A stretch of 64,000 nucleotides of DNA from Bacillus sp. cl95. GTDB taxonomy: Bacteria; Bacillota; Bacilli; Bacillales; Cytobacillaceae. The translations under genes and the position numbers were made by a program. The notes beneath the pieces were generated by a model. The model saw only the letters and a list, made by a program, of their open reading frames with translations, made no database searches and had not been told where the DNA came from. The stretch is taken from assembly GCF_900115925.1 (NCBI RefSeq), contig NZ_FOYF01000003.1:186001-250000 (forward strand), in the 5' to 3' direction. Positions 24,515 to 32,682 of this stretch are shown here, in pieces (the stretch's first letter is position 1; each line of letters begins with the position of its first letter).

Positions 24515-25525
24515 ATGGAAAAAAAGGCATTATTAGAAGTCAAAAATTTAAAGAAGCATTTCTTTCTTGGGAAAAATGAAATACTACAAGCTGTAGACGG
24601 AATTTCTTTTAACATATATAAGGGTGAAACGTTTGGACTTGTTGGTGAATCCGGTTGTGGAAAATCCACAGCCGGCAGAACCATCATCGGTTTGTATGAC
24701 CGCACTGACGGTGAAGTCATCTTTGATGGCAAAAACGTTCATGAGCTTTCAGAAAAAGAAAAAGCAAAATTTCATCAGAAGATGCAAATGATTTTCCAAG
24801 ATCCATATGCGTCTTTAAATCCGCGTGCAACGGTAAGAGAAATCATTGCAGAACCTATGGAAGTGAACGGATTATATCCAGATAAAAATGAGCGACTTGA
24901 ACGCGTATATCAACTTTTGGAAGACGTAGGCTTAAATCGTGATCACGCTAATCGTTATCCGCATGAATTCAGCGGTGGACAGCGTCAGCGCATTGGAATT
25001 GCTCGCGCGCTAGCACTCGACCCAGATTTTATCATCGCGGATGAGCCTATTTCTGCATTAGATGTATCCGTGCAGGCACAGGTCGTGAATTTGATGAAAC
25101 GTTTACAAAAGGAAAAAGGCTTAACATACCTATTCGTCGCTCATGACCTTTCAATGGTAAAGCAAATCAGCGACCGGATTGGCGTTATGTATTTAGGGCA
25201 TCTTGTTGAGTTAACAGTAAGCCATCAACTTTATAAAAAACCTTTGCATCCGTACACAGAAGCACTCCTGTCAGCAATACCAATCCCTGATCCGGATGTA
25301 GAAGACAAGCGCGAACGTATTATTTTAAAAGGGGAATTACCAAGTCCAATCAATCCTCCGAGCGGTTGCGTATTCAGAACGCGCTGTCCATATGCCATGG
25401 ATGTCTGCGCGACACATAAGCCAGAGTGGCAAGAAGTAGAGAAAGAGCACTATGTTGCTTGCCATTTATATAATAAAGAGTTAAATGGCAATCGTGAATT
25501 GATGCTTACTGGTGGAGTAAGATAA
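24515..25525 (+). CDS. ykfD: Oligopeptide ABC transporter ATPase YkfD (DppF-like)
   Basis: A 336-residue ATPase with Walker A GESGCGKST, signature FSGGQRQRIGIARAL, Walker B FIADEPISALD and the C-terminal oligopeptide-type motif GCVFRTRCPYAMDVC. The start is ATG 24515 with GGGGG upstream, 2 nt past the ykfC stop. As DppD's likely partner it completes a two-ATPase Dpp importer. Confidence 0.92.
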   Translation: MEKKALLEVKNLKKHFFLGKNEILQAVDGISFNIYKGETFGLVGESGCGKSTAGRTIIGLYDRTDGEVIFDGKNVHELSEKEKAKFHQKMQMIFQDPYASLNPRATVREIIAEPMEVNGLYPDKNERLERVYQLLEDVGLNRDHANRYPHEFSGGQRQRIGIARALALDPDFIIADEPISALDVSVQAQVVNLMKRLQKEKGLTYLFVAHDLSMVKQISDRIGVMYLGHLVELTVSHQLYKKPLHPYTEALLSAIPIPDPDVEDKRERIILKGELPSPINPPSGCVFRTRCPYAMDVCATHKPEWQEVEKEHYVACHLYNKELNGNRELMLTGGVR

Positions 25526-26307
25526 TGAATCAGTTGCAGGTGGAGTTGCTAGAGATTGTCAACAATTGTCCAGGAAGAGCTAGCTTAAGCATTGATATCT
25601 GTGGGACAAGTTGGGAACTGGGCGGCCGTGAGGTTTATAAGTCTGCGAGTTTGATAAAAGTGATAATCTTAATAGAAGCTTTGAGACAAGTTGAGCAGGG
25701 AATCTATTCTTTAAATGATAAGTTTGTCATCACTAATGACAGTAAAGTCGGAGGGGCCGGGGTCATTCAAGCACTTTCTGATTCTATTGAATTTACATAT
25801 TCTGATTTACTGACGCTTATGATTATCATCTCTGACAATACCGCAACCAACCAGGTGATCGAACTTCTTGGTTTTGATTCGATTAATCGATGCTGCAAGG
25901 ATCTTGGTTTAGTGGATACTGCATTAAATCGTAAAATGATGGACTTTGGAGCTGCTCAACAAGGACGTGAAAACGTTACGACTTCCGGCGATATGGTTTC
26001 TTGTCTCAAGAAGGTGAATGAAGAGAGTTTCCTTTCAGAAGTGGGGCGAGCGGAGTTTCTCAGAATTATGTCCCTGCAACAATTTCAGAATAAACTTCCC
26101 GCACGGATCGATTTAGAAAAGGTAAAAGTCGCAAACAAAACAGGCGAACTGCCTGGAGTATCACATGATTGTGCTTTGATTGAGTTTGACGGGAAAATTG
26201 CTTATGTTGCCGTCTTGATTGATGAATTAGTTGTGACGGATGATGGCCGCACGGCGCTCAATTTGATTGGCGAGAAAGTAGCGACGTATTTGGTAGAGGG
26301 ATTGTAG
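25525..26307 (+). CDS. Cytosolic class A beta-lactamase-fold serine hydrolase lacking Glu166 equivalent
   Basis: A 260-residue protein with class A motifs S42-L-I-K45, S103-D-N105 and K205-T-G207. The general base of beta-lactamases (Glu166, expected near residue 139) is replaced by methionine in NRKMMDFG, and the paired asparagine is absent. There is no signal peptide. The start overlaps the ykfD stop as TAATG, so it is the last gene of the dpp-ykf operon. It should acylate but not deacylate a beta-lactam efficiently. A peptidase or esterase role on murein peptides is inferred; antibiotic resistance is unlikely. Confidence 0.8.
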   Translation: MNQLQVELLEIVNNCPGRASLSIDICGTSWELGGREVYKSASLIKVIILIEALRQVEQGIYSLNDKFVITNDSKVGGAGVIQALSDSIEFTYSDLLTLMIIISDNTATNQVIELLGFDSINRCCKDLGLVDTALNRKMMDFGAAQQGRENVTTSGDMVSCLKKVNEESFLSEVGRAEFLRIMSLQQFQNKLPARIDLEKVKVANKTGELPGVSHDCALIEFDGKIAYVAVLIDELVVTDDGRTALNLIGEKVATYLVEGL

Positions 26308-26367
26308 CTGTTAAGTAGGTGGTTTCTTATACTAGGAGAGGTAATGGGAGTCTCGATTGATGTCGAC

Positions 26368-26462
26368 ATATGGATATATGAGAGTATGATATCGATAAAA
26401 AGCAAAATCGTATCGATATATGCTGATTTCTTATTGATATATCTCAAAATCGTATTGATATA
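26368..26462 (+). repeat. Array 1 of five RTATYGATAWA sites at 21-bp spacing
   Basis: Eleven-bp sites begin at 26368, 26389, 26410, 26431 and 26452, each exactly 21 bp after the last. The first three cores are GGATA or CGATA; the last two are TTGATA. The 10-bp spacers mostly end in TC. The same array occurs at 30140 and 60140 in the same orientation. Confidence 0.85.
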
Positions 26463-26543
26463 ACTACAACCAAACCAATCTCATAGAAAAATACCCTCTG
26501 AAAACCTCTACAGACATCCATGACCTACATGATCATCTAAGAA

Positions 26544-26571
26544 TCCGGGCATATTTATTGCCCGGTTTTTT
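26544..26571 (+). terminator. Rho-independent terminator
   Basis: CCGGGCA (26544-26550) pairs with TGCCCGG (26558-26564), followed by seven T residues. It closes the region after array 1; it could serve readthrough from the dpp-ykf operon. Confidence 0.88.
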
Positions 26572-26658
26572 TATCAGTATGTATATTGATAGAAAAACAA
26601 CATAAGAGTGCTTGAATTTCCAAAAAAAGACTACCAAAAACTACGGAGGTGGCATGAA

Positions 26659-26796
26659 ATGAGAAACGTAGTGCAAGCTCCTTTTGGCGGATACAAAGAA
26701 AGTGGATTAGGTCGTGTAGCTGGGCATTATGGGATTGAAGAACACCTTAAAGTGAAATATAATTCAATGGCAATGAATCTTGGGGAAAAGGCTTGA
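26659..26796 (+). pseudogene. Aldehyde dehydrogenase C-terminal remnant
   Basis: The reading frame [20 protein letters not shown], then [12 protein letters not shown] is the conserved C-terminal end of NAD-dependent aldehyde dehydrogenases. The catalytic cysteine and NAD-binding parts are missing, and nothing upstream in any frame matches them. A GGAGG occurs upstream but leads to ATG AAA TGA in another frame. It is most likely the tail of a deleted gene next to the fermentative adhE locus. Confidence 0.8.
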
Positions 26797-26820
26797 GCAG
26801 GGTGTAATAGGGAAGATGTC

Positions 26821-26850
26821 GCACATTGCTATCGTTTAATATCAATGTGC
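26821..26850. repeat. Inverted repeat upstream of the Rex-controlled region
   Basis: GCACATTG (about 26821-26828) and CAATGTGC (about 26843-26850) form an 8-bp stem with a 14-nt loop and no T run. It could be an operator or a decayed hairpin. Confidence 0.4.
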
Positions 26851-26900
26851 TAGCAAATCAATAGCAAAGATATTTTTATTATTTCAATATAATATTATAT

Positions 26901-26915
26901 TTGAAAACGCTTTCA
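26901..26915 (+). promoter_or_regulatory. CcpA cre site
   Basis: TTGAAAACGCTTTCA fits the cre consensus WTGNAANCGNWNNCW at every fixed position. TATAAT at 26888-26893 lies immediately upstream, so CcpA could act as a roadblock or on a promoter here. Confidence 0.7.
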
Positions 26916-26998
26916 TAAAATTTTGTCTTTTGGTACTTTTTGTCGTGATAAATCAACAATGATTAAAGGGTTTTAATGAATTTAAAAATCGTCAAAGA

Positions 26999-27016
26999 TT
27001 GTTCAATATTTCACAA
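26999..27016 (+). promoter_or_regulatory. Rex-like operator upstream of the 75-aa ORF
   Basis: TTGTTCAATATTTCACAA matches TTGTGAA-N4-TTCACAA with a perfect right half and two mismatches on the left. Confidence 0.6.
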
Positions 27017-27074
27017 ACTATTATTCATTTTGTGTGATATTCTTAAATCAGAAAGACACAAGGGAGTGATCAAA

Positions 27075-27302
27075 ATGATGGTATGTGAATGGAGGCCTTT
27101 CTCAACAGATGCCGAAACTTACTCTTTACAAACATTTGAAGAAACGGTCGGTGACGAATTTGAATCAATGATGTTTACAGGTGATGATCTAATTCCTACT
27201 TACATCTGGACTGTAAATTTTGTGATCAAGGTGAAGCGTTGTTCCAATAAGTTTACTGACATTTCCTTTGAAAAAATCCCTCGAAACCCTGTTTGTGAGT
27301 AA
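27075..27302 (+). CDS. Small hypothetical protein between Rex sites, upstream of adhE
   Basis: A 75-residue ORF with an AGGGAGTGATC ribosome binding site 4 nt before ATG 27075; the longer frame from 26976 lacks one. The product is acidic in the first half and basic in the second, with three cysteines and no signal peptide or membrane helix. No family is recognised. It lies 77 nt upstream of adhE and is flanked by two Rex-like sites, so redox-controlled expression with adhE is expected. It may be a regulator or a leader; function unknown. Confidence 0.5.
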   Translation: MMVCEWRPFSTDAETYSLQTFEETVGDEFESMMFTGDDLIPTYIWTVNFVIKVKRCSNKFTDISFEKIPRNPVCE

Positions 27303-27331
27303 TGCAAAAAGCTATTAATTTTTATGATATT

Positions 27332-27349
27332 ATGTGAAATGTTTCACAA
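27332..27349 (+). promoter_or_regulatory. Rex operator of adhE
   Basis: ATGTGAAATGTTTCACAA matches TTGTGAA-N4-TTCACAA at all but the first base. It lies 30 bp before the adhE start codon, so NADH-free Rex would repress adhE. Confidence 0.8.
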
Positions 27350-27379
27350 TATATGAGTAGGAAGATGGAGGTAATAAAG

Positions 27380-29983
27380 ATGGCTGTTGTTGAAAAGGTA
27401 TCAAAAGATAAACAAACTGAAGAGGTTATGATTGAACTTTTAGTTGAAAACGGACTTAAGGCATTAAAAGAATTTCAAGGTTTTACGCAAGAAATGATCG
27501 ATGAAATTGTGAAAGAAATGGCTCTTGCAGGATTGGACCAACATATGCCGCTTGCGAAGCTTGCAATTGAAGAAACAAAGCGTGGTGTATATGAAGACAA
27601 GATCATCAAGAACATGTTTGCTACGGAATATGTTTACCACAACATTAAGTATGATAAAACAGTAGGCATCATTGATGAAAATGAACAGGAAGGAATCGTG
27701 CATATCTCGGAACCTGTAGGAGTTATTGCAGGTGTAACACCAGTTACGAATCCTACTTCAACAACCATGTTCAAATCACTGATTTCCATTAAAACTCGTA
27801 ATCCTATCATCTTTGCTTTTCATCCATCTGCTCAAAAATGTAGCAGTGAAGCAGCAAGAATTTTACGCGATGCAGCTGTAAGAGCCGGTGCTCCTGAAAA
27901 CTGTATCCAATGGATTGAAAAACCATCGCTTGCAGCTACTCAGCTCTTGATGAATCATCCGAAAATATCACTCATTCTTGCTACAGGCGGTGCTGGAATG
28001 GTGAAATCAGCTTACAGTTCCGGTAAGCCAGCACTCGGCGTTGGACCAGGTAACGTACCGTGCTATATTGAAAAATCCGCAAATATTAAGCGTTCAGTGA
28101 ACGATCTTATTTTATCAAAAACCTTTGACAACGGTATGATTTGTGCTTCAGAACAAGCCGTCATCATCGATAAAGAAGTTTACGATGAAGTAAAAGCAAC
28201 GATGATTGCTCAAGGCTGTTATTTCTTAAGTGAAGAAGAGAGAGCAAAAGTTGAAAAGCTTGTAATCAATGAACATTCCTGTGCAGTAAACGCGGATATC
28301 GTAGGGATGCCAGCATATAAGATAGCTGCAATGGCTGGAGTTATTGTACCAGAAGAAAGTAAAATACTGGTTGCCGAATTGAAGGGCGTTGGACCGCAAT
28401 ATCCACTTTCACGTGAAAAATTAAGCCCAGTTCTTGCTTGTTACAAAGTTAAGAGTTTAGAAGAAGGCTTAACACGTGCTGAACAAATGCTAGACTTCGG
28501 TGGACTTGGACACTCTGCCGTCTTACATTCTACCAATGAAGAAGTGATGAATGCTTTCGGAAAAAGAATGAAAGCTGGACGAATTATCGTTAATGCACCA
28601 TCTTCTCAGGGAGCTATCGGGGATATATATAATGCTTTCATGCCTTCATTAACACTGGGCTGTGGTACTTTCGGAGGTAACTCTGTATCTACAAACGTTG
28701 GTGCCATCCACCTTGTGAACATCAAGAAAATGGCGAAAAGAGCTGTAAATATGCAATGGTTTAAGGTGCCACCTAAAGTTTATTTTGAAAAGAATTCTAC
28801 GCAATACTTAACAAAAATGCCGAACATTTCAAAAGCTCTTATCGTTACCGATCCAGGTATGGTGAAACTTGGGTACGTCGACAAAGTTCTATATTACTTA
28901 CGCAAACGACCAGACTATGTACATTGTGAAATCTTCTCCAATGTTGAGCCAGATCCATCTATCGAAACGGTTATGAAGGGTGCAGAAATGATGGCAAACT
29001 TCCAACCGGATGTGATCATCGCATTGGGTGGGGGATCTGCGATGGATGCGGCAAAAGGTATGTGGTTGTTTTATGAACATCCAGATGCTGAATTCTTTGG
29101 ACTGAAACAAAAGTTTCTTGATATCCGTAAACGTATCGTTAAGTATCCAAAACTCGGAGACAGAGCGAAGTTCGTGGCTATACCGACTACATCAGGCACT
29201 GGTTCTGAAGTTACGTCATTCGCAGTAATTACAGACAAGGAAGCGAACATCAAGTATCCTTTGGCTGACTATGAATTGACGCCAGATGTAGCAATCATTG
29301 ACCCGCAATTTGTCATGACTGTACCAAAAGTCGTAACTGCTGATACGGGAATGGATGTTCTGACACATGCGATTGAAGCGTATGTGAGCATTATGGCCAA
29401 CGATTATACGGATGGATTAGCCATCAAGGCGATCCAGCTCGTATTTGAATACTTGCCACGAGCATACCGAAACGGAAGCGACGAGCTTGCACGCGAGAAA
29501 ATGCATAACGCATCTACGATTGCTGGTATGGCATTTGCTAATGCATTCCTTGGAATCAATCATAGCTTGGCACATAAATTGGGAGCAGAATTCCATATTG
29601 CACATGGTCGCGCTAATACGATTTTGATGCCACATGTGATTCGCTACAATGCGACTAAGCCGAAGAAATTTGCAGCATTCCCTAAATACGAACACTTTAT
29701 CGCGGATCGCCGTTATGCAGAAATTGCTATCGCACTTGGACTCCCTGCTAATACAGTTGAAGAAGGAGTAGAAAGCCTCATCAAAGCGGTAGTGAAACTT
29801 GCAAAAGAGTTGGATATCCCGATGAGCATCGAAGCGAACGGCGTCGACAAAGCGACCTTCGAAAGCCGCGTTGATTTCTTGGCTGAACGTGCGTTTGAAG
29901 ATCAATGTACAACTGCCAATCCGAAGCTACCACTCGTAACAGAACTTGCTAATGTGTACCGCGCTGCGTTTAAAGGAGTTTAG
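27380..29983 (+). CDS. adhE: Bifunctional acetaldehyde-CoA/alcohol dehydrogenase AdhE
   Basis: Reduces acetyl-CoA to acetaldehyde and then ethanol with NADH in fermentation. The 867-residue protein has an N-terminal aldehyde dehydrogenase domain with catalytic cysteine in FDNGMICASEQ (near residue 250) and a C-terminal iron-dependent alcohol dehydrogenase domain with GGGSAMDAAK and metal ligands in DVLTHAIEAY, GINHSLAHKLG and HGRANTILMPH. ATG 27380 has GGAGG 8 nt upstream; the earlier in-frame ATG at 27353 does not. Rex and cre sites upstream fit redox and carbon control. A terminator follows. Confidence 0.95.
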   Translation: MAVVEKVSKDKQTEEVMIELLVENGLKALKEFQGFTQEMIDEIVKEMALAGLDQHMPLAKLAIEETKRGVYEDKIIKNMFATEYVYHNIKYDKTVGIIDENEQEGIVHISEPVGVIAGVTPVTNPTSTTMFKSLISIKTRNPIIFAFHPSAQKCSSEAARILRDAAVRAGAPENCIQWIEKPSLAATQLLMNHPKISLILATGGAGMVKSAYSSGKPALGVGPGNVPCYIEKSANIKRSVNDLILSKTFDNGMICASEQAVIIDKEVYDEVKATMIAQGCYFLSEEERAKVEKLVINEHSCAVNADIVGMPAYKIAAMAGVIVPEESKILVAELKGVGPQYPLSREKLSPVLACYKVKSLEEGLTRAEQMLDFGGLGHSAVLHSTNEEVMNAFGKRMKAGRIIVNAPSSQGAIGDIYNAFMPSLTLGCGTFGGNSVSTNVGAIHLVNIKKMAKRAVNMQWFKVPPKVYFEKNSTQYLTKMPNISKALIVTDPGMVKLGYVDKVLYYLRKRPDYVHCEIFSNVEPDPSIETVMKGAEMMANFQPDVIIALGGGSAMDAAKGMWLFYEHPDAEFFGLKQKFLDIRKRIVKYPKLGDRAKFVAIPTTSGTGSEVTSFAVITDKEANIKYPLADYELTPDVAIIDPQFVMTVPKVVTADTGMDVLTHAIEAYVSIMANDYTDGLAIKAIQLVFEYLPRAYRNGSDELAREKMHNASTIAGMAFANAFLGINHSLAHKLGAEFHIAHGRANTILMPHVIRYNATKPKKFAAFPKYEHFIADRRYAEIAIALGLPANTVEEGVESLIKAVVKLAKELDIPMSIEANGVDKATFESRVDFLAERAFEDQCTTANPKLPLVTELANVYRAAFKGV

Positions 29984-30000
29984 TTGTAATTAGTAGATGG

Positions 30001-30031
30001 AGTAGGCCCCTTTACGGGGGGCCTACTCTTT
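30001..30031 (+). terminator. adhE terminator
   Basis: AGTAGGCCCC (30001-30010) pairs with GGGGCCTACT (30018-30027), followed by a short T stretch. Confidence 0.75.
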
Positions 30032-30139
30032 AGATTTGTGTAGAATTGGTGAACTTTAGGGGCAAATTGGGTGTAGGGTGGTAGAATAATTGGTGAGGAA
30101 GTAGGAGGTTCTGAGGAAGAGGTGTCGATTGTTGTCGAC

Positions 30140-30234
30140 ATATCGATATATGCTCATTTCATATCGATATAATGAAAAATCATATAGATAAACCGTGGTT
30201 TCATATTGATATATTGCAAAATCATATTGATAAA
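30140..30234 (+). repeat. Array 2 of five RTATYGATAWA sites at 21-bp spacing
   Basis: Sites begin at 30140, 30161, 30182, 30203 and 30224. Cores run CGATA, CGATA, AGATA, TTGATA, TTGATA. GTGTCGATTG and TTGTCGACAT lie just upstream, echoed at arrays 1 and 3. The array is about 50 bp before the second NERD gene, so it might also sit in that gene's promoter region. Confidence 0.87.
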
Positions 30235-30283
30235 GATTATCATTACCTGGAATTCTAGAAATTTATTTAGGGGGTGTAATATT

Positions 30284-31258
30284 TTGATAGTAAAACATCG
30301 TGATTTTCCTATCCATTTGAGGGCAACGGAAGCATTATTTCGAAGATTGCCACAATCTCATCCTAAAAAAGCCAAAATTGAACGTGATTTTTTAAAAAGA
30401 AAGGCAGGTTTCGAAGGGGAACTTAAACTTGATTATCCATTTAGCTTACTTGATGAAGAAAAATATGATATTTTGCTAGATTTAAGGTTACCTTTTAAAG
30501 AACACTTCTTTCAAATAGATGCCCTCATCCTCACAAAGAGTTACTTCCTTAACGTTGAAGTTAAGAACATTTCTGGAATCCTCACTTTTGATCCATACTT
30601 CAAACAATTTCTTCGCAATTATAGGGGTGACGAAGATGCTTTTCGTAATGCAGTGTCACAGGCTGCCCAACAAACACTTCAGTTAAGAAAATATATCCCT
30701 CAGCTTAATTATCCAGGTGAATTTGTTGTCGTTAATGCAAATTCTAATTCAATTTTCCGAACTACAAAAGAAACCAAATCGTTAGATAAAAAGGTTTGTC
30801 CAATTGGATCATTACTTGATCTCATTTATGAAATGGATACGCAATTCACTGAAGTAATGGATAAAAAAGAAATTAAAAAAATCACAAAAAGACTATTGAA
30901 GGCTCATACTCCAAGAGAAAACAAAATCTTAGATTCTTACGGAATAAAGCCTGATGAAATCATTACTGGAGTACAATGTTCCAAGTGCAAGAAAATTCCA
31001 ATGAAATATATAAAAGGGTTCTGGGTTTGCTACCAATGTGCTAACCAAAACAGAGATGGTCATGTACAAGCGGTCATTGATTACTTTCTTTTGATGGGAA
31101 ATAGTATCAATAACTCTCAATTTCGTAACTTTATGCAATTACCATCCGCAATTATTGCGACTAACCTACTTCAAAAATTATCACTTAAAAGTACCGGAGT
31201 AAATAAAGGTCGTACTTATACGTATTGTTTTGAAACAAAAAAAGGTGTGACATATTGA
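30284..31258 (+). CDS. NERD-domain protein with intact C-terminal zinc ribbon
   Basis: Start TTG 30284, preceded by GGGGGTG; the longer frame from 30206 runs through the repeat array. The 324-residue product is a full-length paralogue of the protein at 3939. It has a NERD domain with D79, E92 and K94, a four-cysteine zinc ribbon (C232, C235, C249, C252) and a C-terminal segment that could form a helix-turn-helix. The putative nuclease core is complete. Substrate and role are unknown; a DNA-processing function is inferred from the family. The coding end overlaps the minus-strand terminator of the MFS gene. Confidence 0.8.
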   Translation: MIVKHRDFPIHLRATEALFRRLPQSHPKKAKIERDFLKRKAGFEGELKLDYPFSLLDEEKYDILLDLRLPFKEHFFQIDALILTKSYFLNVEVKNISGILTFDPYFKQFLRNYRGDEDAFRNAVSQAAQQTLQLRKYIPQLNYPGEFVVVNANSNSIFRTTKETKSLDKKVCPIGSLLDLIYEMDTQFTEVMDKKEIKKITKRLLKAHTPRENKILDSYGIKPDEIITGVQCSKCKKIPMKYIKGFWVCYQCANQNRDGHVQAVIDYFLLMGNSINNSQFRNFMQLPSAIIATNLLQKLSLKSTGVNKGRTYTYCFETKKGVTY

Positions 31259-31269
31259 TTCATCACACC
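31237..31269 (-). terminator. Terminator of the MFS gene
   Basis: GGTGTGA (31244-31250) and TCACACC (31263-31269) form a 7-bp stem with a T run on the minus strand. It overlaps the 3' end of the converging NERD gene. Confidence 0.75.
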
Positions 31270-31277
31270 ACACCGTA

Positions 31278-32522
31278 TCACCCAACCGCGCGCTCCGCCA
31301 AATTCTCTCGTTCTTTCCCGACATTCATCCTCATTGCCCAAAAAAAGAATACCGCTCCACAACCGATGTAAAGTAATCCACCTGCTAAGCCCATTTGTCT
31401 TGGGGTGAAGAATTCGAGCAAGACCCCGGTCATGAACATGGATAAACCGATACATGTATTGGCAATGGTTGCTGAGAAGCTGAAATAAGCTCCGTGAAGT
31501 TTTGAAGGAATGGTTTCCATTGCAACCGTGTCAAGTAGGGTGTTTCCAACACCTCCGAAGATCGTCAGTGTCCCGAATAGCACAACTACTATCGCAAATG
31601 AACCGGTCTGGCTGATGATGCTCAAGAAGACTCCTTCCAAGGCAATGCAAACAAAGGCAATTGCAAGGAAGTGGCGATTGATATATTTTGTGATTAAAGG
31701 GCTAATAACAAACCCTGTTCCTAAAACACTGTACAAGATACCCACACCAAGGTCACCGGCTTTGAAGGTTTCGACAGCATAGACGCTAAGTAAAACATTT
31801 TCTATTCCGTTGATAGATGCTACAACCATTTCAAAAGAAATGAGCATGAGTAAGAAAGAAGATATTAGTACGGTAGGGAAGAACTTTGTTTTTAATGGTT
31901 TTAAAGAAGCAACCGATTGTTCCTTACCAGAATCATGAACATTTCCCTTACTTTCAAGTGAATCTATTCCCGAAATAATCCATCCTGCCAAAATAAACGA
32001 TGCGACATTAACAAGGAAGGCAGCTTGTGCGCCAAAGATATACGAAACTACTCCTCCGGTGAAAGCCCCTATAATTAAGACAAAGCCTAACATTACTTGT
32101 TCCCAAGAGTTAACTTGTTTCAAATGAATTCTTTCCACGATGGCTGGAATACTTGATTTTCTGGCAGGTGAATAGAGAGCTTCGCCACTCGCTAACAAAA
32201 ATGAACCGACGTAGGCAATCCATAAATCTGCTTCAGAATCAATAAAAAGGAAGGAAAGTGCGACTAGTGCCCTTGCAAAGTCAGTGATGATCATTAATTT
32301 CTTCCTTGAGATTTTTTCTGCCACTACACTGCTGAATGGTCCAAAAAACAGGAAAGGTAATAATCTTAATGCCATCGTAATTCCAACCGACAAACCAGAA
32401 CCAGTCATTTGAAGGATTAAGGCCAACAAGGCAACTTGACTGAATCGATCACCAACTCCATTAATTAAACCCGCTGTTAGAAGTCTTCGATAAGATTTTT
32501 CTAATTTTAGTACTTGAAACAT
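31278..32522 (-). CDS. MFS transporter, macrolide-efflux/DHA3-like
   Basis: A 414-residue membrane protein with about 12 hydrophobic segments and the MFS loop signature FGPFSSVVAEKISRKKLMI between helices 2 and 3. It resembles the MefA/DHA3 branch of drug exporters. The start is placed at ATG 32522, where GGGTGA is upstream; an in-frame ATG 12 nt earlier lacks a site. It is monocistronic on the minus strand with a terminator overlapping the neighbouring gene. The exported substrate is not predictable from sequence. Confidence 0.85.
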   Translation of the reverse strand: MFQVLKLEKSYRRLLTAGLINGVGDRFSQVALLALILQMTGSGLSVGITMALRLLPFLFFGPFSSVVAEKISRKKLMIITDFARALVALSFLFIDSEADLWIAYVGSFLLASGEALYSPARKSSIPAIVERIHLKQVNSWEQVMLGFVLIIGAFTGGVVSYIFGAQAAFLVNVASFILAGWIISGIDSLESKGNVHDSGKEQSVASLKPLKTKFFPTVLISSFLLMLISFEMVVASINGIENVLLSVYAVETFKAGDLGVGILYSVLGTGFVISPLITKYINRHFLAIAFVCIALEGVFLSIISQTGSFAIVVVLFGTLTIFGGVGNTLLDTVAMETIPSKLHGAYFSFSATIANTCIGLSMFMTGVLLEFFTPRQMGLAGGLLYIGCGAVFFFWAMRMNVGKERENLAERAVG

Positions 32523-32682
32523 ACAATCACCCATCTAATTTGATTTGCGTCTAATTAGATAATAATCGAATCGATATTAAGAAGACAATAGTTTTTTGAA
32601 AAATAAAATAATGATATCCATGATAAAGTCGCCATATCAATTGAACGGCATAATCTAGAAGAAAAAAGGTGTGATTATCTTG

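Noticed and set aside
25525-26307. Beta-lactam resistance gene
   Set aside because: Cytosolic location and loss of the Glu166 equivalent argue against a working penicillinase.
26368-26462. CRISPR array reading of the 21-bp repeats
   Set aside because: The repeated part is 11 bp and the spacers 10 bp, spacers resemble each other and no cas genes are present. The pattern fits a phased binding array, not CRISPR.
29417-29905. 162-residue minus-strand frame inside adhE
   Set aside because: It is antisense to a strongly conserved enzyme region, lacks a ribosome binding site and has an implausible composition.
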